Shown: positions 1 to 6,902 of the stretch, in pieces
Layout of the letters: each line of letters starts with the position of its first letter
How positions within the stretch are numbered: position 1 is the stretch's first letter
Source: Caldilinea sp.
GTDB lineage: Bacteria > Chloroflexota > Anaerolineae > Caldilineales > Caldilineaceae
Assembly (NCBI GenBank): GCA_026389955.1
Contig: JAPLGY010000191.1
Coordinates: 1 to 7,107 of the forward strand
DNA length: 7,107 bases
Direction of reading: 5' to 3'
Made by a program: the position numbers and the translations under genes
Notes under the pieces: generated by a model
The model's database searches: none
Told to the model about the DNA's origin: nothing
The model's input: the letters and a program-made list of their open reading frames with translations, nothing else

Positions 1-9
1 GGCCCAATG

Positions 10-43
10 CAGACGTCTCCAGGAACATTCCTGGAGCCGTCTG
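10..43. terminator. Strong hairpin, candidate terminator or dispersed palindrome
   Basis: The arms at 10-25 and 28-43 pair over 16 positions with one T:C mismatch (16 and 37) and a two-base centre. On the plus strand the stem is followed only by TTT (44-46), and on the minus strand no T-run follows. It lies about 40 bp beyond the stop of the FmdB-like gene, so it could end that transcript, end a plus-strand gene lying to the left of the window, or act in both directions. The stem is far too good to be chance, but its role is inferred. Confidence 0.55.
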
Positions 44-85
44 TTTGTGAAGGCCGACACACGGTCAGCTTGTCCAGCGCAGCCC

Positions 86-289
86 TCAACCACCACCTGG
101 AGCACAGTTATCGCCCGCCGACGCACTGCTTGCCCCAGAACCGCCTTTCATCCCAAAGGTAGAAAACTTTTTGCTGACCTCCTGGCTCTGACAATGCGGG
201 CAGAACACTGTGTCTGGCACGCCTGCGCTGCGCATCCAGTGTTCAAAAAATGTTCCGCACTGTGCACAGACATATTCGTACAATGGCAT
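86..289 (-). CDS. FmdB-family zinc-ribbon protein
   Basis: This is a small protein of 67 residues. It opens with MPLYEYVCAQC, the signature start of the FmdB/CxxC-CxxC-SSSS regulatory zinc-ribbon family. Two CxxC pairs (C8/C11 and C30/C33) would bind one zinc. The tail, from about residue 47, is rich in Gly, Ser and Ala and ends in CAPGGG, as is common in this family. The ATG at 289 is preceded by AAGGAG about seven bases upstream, which supports the start. Family members were first named as putative regulators of formamidase/amidase genes, but their molecular role is poorly defined. The gene follows the TauE-like exporter on the same strand after a 70-bp gap holding a stem-loop, so it may be a weakly coupled last gene of the sulfur operon. 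A part in sulfur handling is only suggested by this position. Confidence 0.88.
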   Translation of the reverse strand: MPLYEYVCAQCGTFFEHWMRSAGVPDTVFCPHCQSQEVSKKFSTFGMKGGSGASSASAGDNCAPGGG

Positions 290-320
290 CTACACACTCC
301 TTGTCTTTGATCCTACCTTC

Positions 321-346
321 CCGCAAGCGAGCCCCTCCGCTTGCGG
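321..346. terminator. Perfect 9-bp stem-loop between exporter and zinc-ribbon gene
   Basis: CCGCAAGCG (321-329) and CGCTTGCGG (338-346) are exact inverted repeats around an 8-base loop. The structure begins 13 bp past the exporter stop codon on the minus strand. No T-tract follows in either direction, so it is a poor classical rho-independent terminator. It may be a partial terminator, an mRNA-processing site or a 3'-end stabiliser that separates expression of the exporter from that of the zinc-ribbon gene. Confidence 0.45.
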
Positions 347-359
347 CCCTTCTGTGATC

Positions 360-1124
360 TTACAGCCAACCCAGCTTCTGCGCGTTGTCCACCAACAAAA
401 AAAGTGCCAACACGATGACGAACAAGGCAAAGGCTCTGCGCAGATGCGCTGGGTGTACAGCCCGCGCCAGCCTTGCCCCGAGCAGGGCGCCGGTCAGCCC
501 GGCACCCACAAAAATGGCGACGACCTGCGCGTCAAGCGGCGGGCCATCCAGGTGGCCCAGAAAGCCAGCCAGACTGTTCATGGCGATCACCACGAGCGAC
601 GTGCCGACTGCCTGGCGGATCGGCAGCCCAACCCACATCACCAGTGCCGGCACGATCAGAAAACCCCCTCCCACCCCAAGAAAGCCGGTCAGGGTGCCGA
701 CCCCGCCCCCGCTGGCTGCGGTCACCAACCAGCTGCGTCCCCCACCCGCAGCCTGGGCCGGCTGCGGCCCAAGCGCCATCAAAAGCCCAACAACCACCAT
801 CAACAGCGCAAAGAGGATCATCAGCGCGGTCGACGGCAGCAGCTTGGACCAGCCCGCAGAGAGATAGGCAGCCACCATGCCGACCCCACCGAAGATCACC
901 GCCACCCGCCAGTTCAGAGTTCCCTGCGAACGGTGCATGAAGGCCCCGATCAGGCTGTTGGCCCCTACAATCACCAGCGATGCTGTTACAGCAGCCTGCG
1001 GCGTCTGGCCCACGACATAGACCAGCGCCGGCACCGTCAGAATCGACCCGCCCCCGCCGAGCAGACCCAACGAGAGCCCGATCGCAAACCCCAGCAGAAT
1101 ATCGATCAGAATTTGTTCGATCAC
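360..1124 (-). CDS. TauE/SafE-family sulfur-anion exporter
   Basis: This 254-residue, highly hydrophobic protein belongs to the TauE/SafE (DUF81) permease family, whose characterised members move sulfite, sulfoacetate and related organosulfonates across the cytoplasmic membrane. It shows the internal duplication typical of the family: a glycine-rich GLLGGGGSILTVPALV segment at about residues 20-35 is echoed by GFLGVGGGFLIVPALV at 147-162, followed by the conserved AVGTSLVVIAMNSLAGF. About seven or eight membrane segments are expected, and the length is normal. The start is a GTG at 1124 with a GGGAAAGG-like ribosome site about ten bases upstream. It begins 42 bp after the stop of the persulfide dioxygenase-rhodanese gene on the same strand, so the two are probably cotranscribed. 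Exporting sulfite or thiosulfate made by that enzyme is the obvious role; the substrate is inferred from context, as in staphylococcal cst operons, which also carry a tauE gene. Confidence 0.9.
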   Translation of the reverse strand: MIEQILIDILLGFAIGLSLGLLGGGGSILTVPALVYVVGQTPQAAVTASLVIVGANSLIGAFMHRSQGTLNWRVAVIFGGVGMVAAYLSAGWSKLLPSTALMILFALLMVVVGLLMALGPQPAQAAGGGRSWLVTAASGGGVGTLTGFLGVGGGFLIVPALVMWVGLPIRQAVGTSLVVIAMNSLAGFLGHLDGPPLDAQVVAIFVGAGLTGALLGARLARAVHPAHLRRAFALFVIVLALFLLVDNAQKLGWL

Positions 1125-1166
1125 CGACCGTTGACCTTTCCCTCTCCGACGACAGCACGCCGCCGA

Positions 1167-2594
1167 TCACCCCCGCACAGTCTCCTGGGCCACACTGCTC
1201 TCGGTAGGCAGGAACCGGGACCAGCATTCCATCCCTTCGTTGAGGGAGAGCACGCTGTCGAACCCAGCTGCTGCCAGCAGGCTGGCAGCAATCTGCGAAC
1301 GGTACCCACTGGCACACTGGGTCACGATCGTGCGATCGGTGGGCAAGCTTGCCAACTGGCCGGGCAGGTAGCCCAGCGCAATATGCCGGGCCCCGACGAT
1401 ATGTTTTTCGTGGTATTCGCTTCGCCCGCGCACATCGAGGATCAGCAGATCTTCGTGCGGCAGCCGCTGAGCCAGTTCTCGGGCGGTGACCACTGCCAGC
1501 GCCTGGGTGCGGTGCGCCAGCACCTCCGGGCTGAAATAGCCCGGCACGTTGTCGACCCCGATCGAGCGCAGGTCGTTGAGCACCTCGCGCTCGGCGTCGA
1601 TCGAAGGCAGCAACACGTAGACTGGACGGTCGTAGTCGACAAGCCAGCCGATTTGGGTGACGAAGCTCGGGTGGTCTGCCGGCACGTTGACAGTGCCCGG
1701 CACATGCGCTGCGGCAAACTGCCCGCGGTTGCGCAGGTCAAAGACCTGCCCGCCCTCCTGGAGCAGACGATCCAGCCTCGAACGGTCGTAGTGGGAGGGC
1801 GTCGGCAACGAGCGGGTCAGCGGCGGGCCCAACTTGTTCACCTTTTTCATCTGCGCAAAATACCTGGGCGGCTCTGGCTGGCTGTCGAGCAGCCACGCCA
1901 CAAATGCCTCTTCCTGGTCGAAACGAAAGGCAGGATTGAACAGCTTCTCATAGCCCGCTGTCGTCGACGGAATTGCCCCCAACGCCTTGCCACAGGCGCT
2001 GCCAGCGCCGTGGCCGGGCCAGATCTGCAGATGGTCGGCCATCTTTCTGAAACGCTGCACCGTCCGGTACTGCTGGCGCGCCCCAGTCTCTTTGGTGCCT
2101 TTGTAGCCAGCTGCCACCTCCAACAGATCGGGGCGACCGACATCGCCGACAAACAAAAAATCGCCCGTGAAGACCCCTATTGGCTGATCGGCGCCGGCAG
2201 TGTCTGTGATCAAAAACGCAATCTGTTCTGGCGTGTGGCCCGGGGTGTGCAGGACTTCCACACGAATATTGCCCACCTGCCAGCTGTCGCCTTCACGCAC
2301 CAGATGCACACCCGCCTCGTCCCCGTACCCATATTTCCAGTGGGCATCTCCCATGTCGCTCAGATAGAGCCCTGCCCCTGTCACGGCCGCCAGCTCCCGG
2401 CTGCCGCTGACAAAATCAGCATGGATGTGGGTCTCCGTCACATGGGTGATCCGCACCCCCTCTTTTTCTGCAGCCCGCAGATACGGGAGCACGTTGCGGG
2501 CTGGGTCTACAACCAAGGCCTCCCCAGTCGCTACACAGCCGACCAGGTAGCTGGCCTGTGCCAGTTTCTCGTCGTAAAAATAACGCAGCAACAT
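1167..2594 (-). CDS. CstB-like persulfide dioxygenase-rhodanese multidomain protein
   Basis: This 475-residue protein has three domains. Residues 1 to about 250 form a metallo-beta-lactamase fold of the ETHE1/persulfide dioxygenase group: THIHAD at 55-60, HTPGH at 116-120, TGD at 143-145 and PGHG at 193-196, supplying likely iron ligands H56, H120 and D145. The last His of the usual HxHxDH motif is Phe61, which fits a one-metal site. Residues about 265-360 are a rhodanese-like domain without the catalytic cysteine. Residues about 369-465 are a complete rhodanese domain with active-site C427 in QCASGYRS. This order matches Staphylococcus aureus CstB, which oxidises low-molecular-weight persulfides and yields thiosulfate. 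The ATG at 2594 is preferred over a GTG at 2609 because AGGAGGGG lies just upstream of the ATG. The flanking genes, a small rhodanese and a TauE-like exporter, support a role in sulfide/persulfide detoxification. The exact product (sulfite or thiosulfate) is inferred. Confidence 0.9.
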   Translation of the reverse strand: MLLRYFYDEKLAQASYLVGCVATGEALVVDPARNVLPYLRAAEKEGVRITHVTETHIHADFVSGSRELAAVTGAGLYLSDMGDAHWKYGYGDEAGVHLVREGDSWQVGNIRVEVLHTPGHTPEQIAFLITDTAGADQPIGVFTGDFLFVGDVGRPDLLEVAAGYKGTKETGARQQYRTVQRFRKMADHLQIWPGHGAGSACGKALGAIPSTTAGYEKLFNPAFRFDQEEAFVAWLLDSQPEPPRYFAQMKKVNKLGPPLTRSLPTPSHYDRSRLDRLLQEGGQVFDLRNRGQFAAAHVPGTVNVPADHPSFVTQIGWLVDYDRPVYVLLPSIDAEREVLNDLRSIGVDNVPGYFSPEVLAHRTQALAVVTARELAQRLPHEDLLILDVRGRSEYHEKHIVGARHIALGYLPGQLASLPTDRTIVTQCASGYRSQIAASLLAAAGFDSVLSLNEGMECWSRFLPTESSVAQETVRG

Positions 2595-2609
2595 TGTCCC
2601 CTCCTGCAC
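2592..2609 (-). promoter_or_regulatory. Ribosome binding site deciding the dioxygenase start
   Basis: On the minus strand the order is GTG, then CAGGAGGGGACA, then ATG. The AGGAGG core sits inside the reading frame that a GTG start at 2609 would open, and about six bases before the ATG at 2594. The ATG is therefore the likely start, giving a protein beginning MLLRYFYDEK. Confidence 0.75.
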
Positions 2610-2618
2610 ACTATGGTC

Positions 2619-2641
2619 TTAAAACAAGTGCGATGCACTTC
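2619..2641 (-). terminator. Short stem-loop plus T-run between the two rhodanese-containing genes
   Basis: On the minus strand AAGTGC, loop ATC and GCACTT form a perfect 6-bp stem (plus-strand positions 2626-2631 and 2635-2640), followed by GTTTT. It overlaps the stop codon of the small rhodanese gene and lies about 30 bp before the start of the dioxygenase gene. It looks like a weak intrinsic terminator or attenuator that could make the first gene more abundant than the rest of the operon. The short stem with only three G:C pairs keeps confidence modest. Confidence 0.35.
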
Positions 2642-2999
2642 AGAAAACAATCGGCAGCCCCTGCCGCGCCCAGTCGAGGATCCCACCCAGGTCGTACACT
2701 TCGGTGTAGCCCGCCTGGCGCAGCAGATTGGCGGCCAGTGCGCTGCGGTTGCCGCTGCGGCAGTAGACAACCACCGGCTTGTCCTTGGGAATACAGTTCA
2801 TCTTTTGCGGCAGTTCCTGCAGGCTGACATGGATGGCTCCAGCAATATACCCGGCGGCAAACTCCTCTGCCGTGCGCACATCGACCAGGGTGTGTGCCTT
2901 GTGGCCGTCGAGATAACGGGCCTTGTAGTCGGCTGGATTCACCAAAGCATGGCCCTCTTCTGCCCCGGAGCTGCCAAACAGTCGATTTAAAAAACTCAT
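2640..2999 (-). CDS. Single-domain rhodanese (sulfurtransferase)
   Basis: This 119-residue protein is a single rhodanese homology domain of GlpE/PspE type, preceded by a short, partly basic N-terminus (MSFLNRLFG). LVDVRTAEEFAAGYIAGAIHV at 38-58 is the first conserved block, and VVYCRSGNRS at 77-86 is the active-site loop, with C80 as the sulfur-carrying cysteine. The length is normal for a complete single domain with a short leader; no signal peptide or membrane segment is evident, so it is probably cytoplasmic. The ATG at 2999 follows a strong AAGGAGGAGG. It is the first gene of the minus-strand sulfur set, 45 bp before the dioxygenase start, and is transcribed away from the LysR-type regulator. 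It probably moves sulfane sulfur between thiols, such as glutathione-like carriers or protein persulfides, and may feed the dioxygenase; the partner is inferred. Confidence 0.9.
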   Translation of the reverse strand: MSFLNRLFGSSGAEEGHALVNPADYKARYLDGHKAHTLVDVRTAEEFAAGYIAGAIHVSLQELPQKMNCIPKDKPVVVYCRSGNRSALAANLLRQAGYTEVYDLGGILDWARQGLPIVF

Positions 3000-3103
3000 T
3001 GTCCTCCTCCTTGTTCTTGATCAGCGCTTCTGTGCTTTACTATACACTGTCTGAATTTGCCGAGCACCCCCCATTGGCTTATCATTGCCATTCGTAAAGG
3101 GTT
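3000..3103. promoter_or_regulatory. Divergent promoter region between rhodanese operon and LysR gene
   Basis: This 104-bp spacer must hold the promoters of both directions. On the plus strand, TTGATC (3017-3022) and TATACA (3041-3046), 18 bp apart, are a fair -35/-10 pair for the regulator gene. On the minus strand, TATAGT (plus-strand 3039-3044) is a candidate -10 for the rhodanese operon, but no good -35 lies upstream, as expected for an activator-dependent promoter. The two -10 boxes overlap, so the promoters would compete. Ribosome sites are strong for the operon (AGGAGGAGG) and weak for the regulator (AAAGGG). Confidence 0.5.
3075..3090. promoter_or_regulatory. Candidate LysR-type operator
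   Basis: TGGC (3075-3078) and GCCA (3087-3090) form an inverted repeat around an AT-rich 8-bp centre. The flanking A at 3073 also matches T at 3092, after one mismatch. The site lies just before the regulator start and about 35-40 bp upstream of the minus-strand -10 candidate, a position that suits both autoregulation and activation of the divergent operon by a LysR-family dimer. CTTTAC (3035-3040) and GTAAAG (3094-3099) are a second, widely spaced inverted pair. Short arms make this tentative. Confidence 0.3.
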
Positions 3104-4027
3104 ATGCTAAATCTCTACAAGTTGGAAATTTTTGCGATCGTCGTCCAGACTGGCAGCTTCAGCGCAGCCGCTGAACGTCTGTTGTTGACCCAGCCGGCCA
3201 TCAGCCAGCATATCCAGGATCTGGAATCTCACTTGGGGACATCGCTCTTCCAGCGTGGGCGCCGCGGGGTCACGCTGACCCAGGCTGGAAGAATTCTGCA
3301 CGAATATACGCTCCAAATTCTGCGTCTGTTGGCCGAAGCCGAGAACGCCGTGGCCGATGTGAACAACCTGGCTGCTGGCCAGATCGTGGTGGGGGCGACC
3401 CCAGGGGTCAGTGTCTACCTGCTGCCCGACTGGGTTCAAGCCTTTCGCCAGCGTTCTCCCAAGCGGACGGTCGTTGTACAGACTGGCATCACACCCCAGA
3501 TCGTGGCTGGGCTGCGCTCTGGTCAGCTGGATCTGGGGCTGATCGAAGGAGAACTTGACACAGGCGTTGACCGCACTGGGCTGGGGATGTTGGCGCTGGA
3601 AGAGAACGAACAATTTGTCGTGGTGGGCCCCAGACATCCCTGGTGGGGAAGGAAAAGCGTGCGGCTGGCTGATTTATCCGGCCAGAACATGGTCATGCGT
3701 CAGCGTTCCAGCCAGACCCGCATCTGGCTGGAGCAGGCACTGCAACAGGCTGATTTGCAGGTCCAAGTCACCGCCGAGTTCGATACAGTCGAGTCGATCA
3801 AACGGGCAGTGGCCAGGGGAGAGGATCTGGCGATCCTGCCCGACTATGCAGTCCGGGCCGAGTTGGAGCTGAAGCTGCTGCACATGATCGCATTGGAAGG
3901 GCGGCCGCTGCTGCGCACCCTCAAGCTGGTGTGGAATCGCAACGCGCTCTTTTCACCAGCCACGCGCGCATTTTTGCGTTTTCTGGCTGCTGTGCTGCCC
4001 GCTCTCCACGGCCTGGAGCTCGATTGA
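3104..4027 (+). CDS. LysR-family transcriptional regulator
   Basis: This 307-residue protein has the full length and layout of a LysR-type regulator. The N-terminal winged helix-turn-helix covers about residues 3-62, with GSFSAAAERLLLTQPAISQHI at 17-37 and LFQRGRRGVTLTQAG at 48-62. A linker helix of about 65-90 follows, then a two-lobed effector-binding domain (about 90-300) that starts at the QIVVGATPGVSVYLLPD segment. It resembles the CysB/CysL/CbbR side of the family, but the effector cannot be read from the sequence. The ATG at 3104 is preceded by a weak AAAGGG. It is transcribed away from the sulfur operon over a 104-bp spacer, the classic arrangement of a LysR regulator and its target, so it probably controls the rhodanese-dioxygenase-exporter genes in response to a sulfur compound. 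This link is inferred. The gene ends 30 bp before the convergent lipoprotein gene. Confidence 0.92.
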   Translation: MLNLYKLEIFAIVVQTGSFSAAAERLLLTQPAISQHIQDLESHLGTSLFQRGRRGVTLTQAGRILHEYTLQILRLLAEAENAVADVNNLAAGQIVVGATPGVSVYLLPDWVQAFRQRSPKRTVVVQTGITPQIVAGLRSGQLDLGLIEGELDTGVDRTGLGMLALEENEQFVVVGPRHPWWGRKSVRLADLSGQNMVMRQRSSQTRIWLEQALQQADLQVQVTAEFDTVESIKRAVARGEDLAILPDYAVRAELELKLLHMIALEGRPLLRTLKLVWNRNALFSPATRAFLRFLAAVLPALHGLELD

Positions 4028-4057
4028 AGGGCGGAGAAAGAGGCTGCAGCCACCGGT

Positions 4058-4666
4058 TCAGGGCTCGTTCTCCGGCTGGGGGATGGCCTCCAGCGTTGCC
4101 ATCAGCGCATCCAGCACGCTGACGGGCTGCATCACGTCGGCGATCAGCGTGGCGACGACACTGGGGTCAGACGGCTGGCTGACCGAGATCAGATCGTCTG
4201 CGCCAAAAAGCACCAGCTGCCCCACGGGTGTCCAGCCATAGGCGGATTCGTCGTCGTAAACCGCCAGCCAGCGACCATCTGCCGAGATGCCGGTGACGTT
4301 CAACAGGCCGGTGCTGGGCACACGCTTGATCACCGCCCCATTGGGCGCGTCGTAGATGGCACCGCCGCTGGGGGCAATGCCCAGCGCCGAAGGGAGAATC
4401 TCGCCGATGGGCAACACCTGCCGCTCGGCCGCAGCCGGTTCTGGGGCACCCAATGCAGGAGTTGGTTCAACCAAGACAGGGGTCCCCTGCGGGGTAGCTG
4501 ACGTAAAAATGGTGGCCTGGTTGGGGTAGACCGGCGTCGGCTGGACAGGCCGCACGACCTCAGCAGGGATCGGGGTCGGGGTGGGCTGTGGAGGCCCTCC
4601 GCAACCTGCCAGCCCCCACACCAGGCTGGCCATCCAGAACAAACCGGCTCGTTTCACCCTCTTCAT
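4058..4666 (-). CDS. Lipoprotein with SH3-like region
   Basis: This 202-residue protein begins with a basic n-region (MKRVKR), a hydrophobic core and the lipobox LAGC, with lipidated C22 expected after cleavage. A Pro/Thr-rich linker (about residues 24-80, with PTPTPIP and repeated PTP motifs) would hold the rest away from the membrane. Residues about 97-155 resemble a bacterial SH3-type domain: APSGGAIYDAPNGAVIKRVPS, then a turn with LNVTGISADGRWLAVY and YGWTPVGQL. The C-terminal 45 residues are predicted helical and not recognised. The start ATG is preceded by GGAAGG and lies 12 bp after the permease stop on the same strand, so it is probably the last gene of the export operon. It may bind cell-wall material or help the exporter on the outer face; neither is shown. 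The linker style is common in Chloroflexota secreted proteins. Confidence 0.8.
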   Translation of the reverse strand: MKRVKRAGLFWMASLVWGLAGCGGPPQPTPTPIPAEVVRPVQPTPVYPNQATIFTSATPQGTPVLVEPTPALGAPEPAAAERQVLPIGEILPSALGIAPSGGAIYDAPNGAVIKRVPSTGLLNVTGISADGRWLAVYDDESAYGWTPVGQLVLFGADDLISVSQPSDPSVVATLIADVMQPVSVLDALMATLEAIPQPENEP

Positions 4667-4678
4667 CCTCTGTCCTTC

Positions 4679-5919
<1,241 letters not shown>

Positions 5920-5923
<4 letters not shown>

Positions 5924-6720
5924 GGCTGTACCTCCTGGGGCTCTGAGGGGGGGGCTGAAGGGGGCTCTCCCCCCGTCGCATAGATTCCTGCCGTCGCCCG
6001 TCGGGAAATGTCCGATTCTACCATGCCATCGCGAACGCGCACAACCCGGTGACAATAGTCGGCTGTCTCCGGGTTATGGGTCACAAAGACGATCGTGATG
6101 CCGCGCTCCTGGTTCAGCCGCTGAAACAGTTCCATGATTTCGATACTGGTCTTGCTGTCCAGGTTGCCGGTCGGTTCGTCGGCCAGAATCATCGAAGGGG
6201 CGTTGACCAGGGCGCGGGCGATGGCGACACGCTGCTGCTGGCCGCCCGACAGCTCGTTGGGTTTGTGGTCCAGCCGCTCGCCCAGACCCACCAGACGCAG
6301 CGAATCTTCTGCGCGCTGGCGGCGTTGACGGCCGCTGACTCCACCATAGATCAGAGGCAGTTCCACGTTCGCTACGGCGGTCGTGCGCGGAAGCAGGTTG
6401 AAGCTTTGAAACACAAAACCAATTTTGTGGTTGCGGATCGCTGCCAACTGGTCGTCCTTGAGCCGACTCACATCTTTGCCGTCCAGTTCATAGACTCCTT
6501 CGCTGGGCACATCCAGGCACCCGATGATGTTCATCAAGGTCGATTTTCCGCTGCCGCTCGGCCCCATGATGGCAAGCATTTCGCCGGAGTAGATGTCGAC
6601 ATCGACCCCGCGCAGCGCCCGCACTTCGACGTCGCCCATCTGGTAGAGTTTCTTGACGCCGCGCAGCGAAATTACAGGCGAAGAGCCGTTTTGTTCCATA
6701 CCAAGACGTCCCTCTTCCAT
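5920..6720 (-). CDS. MacB/LolD-type ABC transporter ATPase
   Basis: All the catalytic elements of an ABC ATPase are present in this 266-residue protein: Walker [10 protein letters not shown] (53-61), Q-loop Q105, signature LSGGQ (157-161), Walker B MILADE (177-182) with the family-typical PTGNLD after it, and switch H215. The [14 protein letters not shown] start and FNLLP after the Q-loop mark it as the LolD/MacB/YknY export group. A tail of about 25-30 residues rich in Pro, Glu and Ser ([17 protein letters not shown]) extends past the usual end. An alternative ATG at 6699, with GAAGAGGGA about ten bases upstream, gives a 259-residue form and may be the true start, as 6720 has no clear ribosome site. 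The gene lies 23 bp after the adaptor stop and overlaps the permease by ATGA. It powers the neighbouring permease from the cytoplasmic side of the membrane. Confidence 0.95.
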
Positions 6721-6743
6721 TTCACCGGTTGGGGGCTGTGCGT

Positions 6744-6896
6744 TCAGTTGCCACCGCCAAAGAGCGCGCCACGCAGCTGTTCTTCGCTGCTCTGCGTCAC
6801 AAAGGCCAGCACATCCCCGTCTTGCAACCCAGCCAGGATCTGGCTTTCCCGTTCATTGCGCAGCCCGAGTTCAACCTGCTGGCGCGCCGGGGTCTG
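6744..6896 (-). CDS. Efflux adaptor (MacA/HlyD-type membrane-fusion protein), C-terminal fragment
   Basis: Only the last 50 residues are present. They read [20 protein letters not shown] at residues 4-23, followed by LQDGDVLAF and a Gly-rich end (LFGGGN). This is the membrane-proximal end of a MacA/YknX-type adaptor, where V-x-GL-x(N/D) ... I-x-GL-x-GD-x-V is conserved. It sits directly before the ATPase and permease genes in the usual adaptor-ATPase-permease order, with a 23-bp gap to the first possible ATPase start. The missing N-terminal part (about 350 residues, with membrane anchor, hairpin and lipoyl domains) is not in the window: upstream of about 6896 the frame no longer looks like an adaptor and meets a stop within about 60 bases, where the sequence becomes a mutase gene in another frame. 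Confidence 0.8.
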   Translation of the reverse strand, partial: QTPARQQVELGLRNERESQILAGLQDGDVLAFVTQSSEEQLRGALFGGGN

Positions 6897-6902
6897 AAGA
6901 GC
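6890..6902. other. Junction between export operon and unrelated mutase sequence
   Basis: To the left, the minus strand encodes an adaptor protein in one frame; to the right, it encodes methylmalonyl-CoA mutase in another. Mutase similarity runs without fault through SILDMRTLF (last codon at 6896-6898) and then changes to RPRRASRLN instead of the expected GIPLD-type continuation. The adaptor frame becomes family-like from about 6896. No insertion-sequence ends, target duplication or long repeat mark the point. Leucine is never CTG in the 70 mutase codons (five Leu), whereas CTG is the main Leu codon in the adaptor fragment. An assembly chimera is the likeliest cause. Confidence 0.75.

Noticed and set aside
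290..359. An own promoter for the zinc-ribbon gene
   Set aside because: No -35/-10 pair with acceptable spacing was found on the minus strand in this spacer; TTGCGG in the stem-loop has no -10 partner.
2595..2609. GTG start at 2609 for the persulfide dioxygenase
   Set aside because: The ribosome binding site would lie within the coding region; the ATG at 2594 is correctly spaced from it and begins as homologues do.
210..2990. A 926-codon open frame on the plus strand, antisense to the whole sulfur operon
   Set aside because: It runs opposite to three genes with clear family motifs, its composition is rich in His, Gln, Pro and Arg with no recognisable domain, and it has no ribosome site. It is a by-product of codon bias.
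4042..4051. Palindrome GGCTGCAGCC between the convergent LysR and lipoprotein genes, considered as a terminator
   Set aside because: It has no loop of its own and no T-run on either strand, and ten-base palindromes of this kind are not rare in GC-rich DNA.
5924..6055. N-terminal extension of the permease to 6055 (44 extra residues)
   Set aside because: It overlaps the ATPase coding region, looks like out-of-frame sequence, and the ATG at 5923 has an AGGAGG site and a typical family N-terminus.
6049..6897. A 282-codon plus-strand frame opposite the ABC ATPase
   Set aside because: It mirrors a fully recognisable ATPase and reads through the junction region without any family features.
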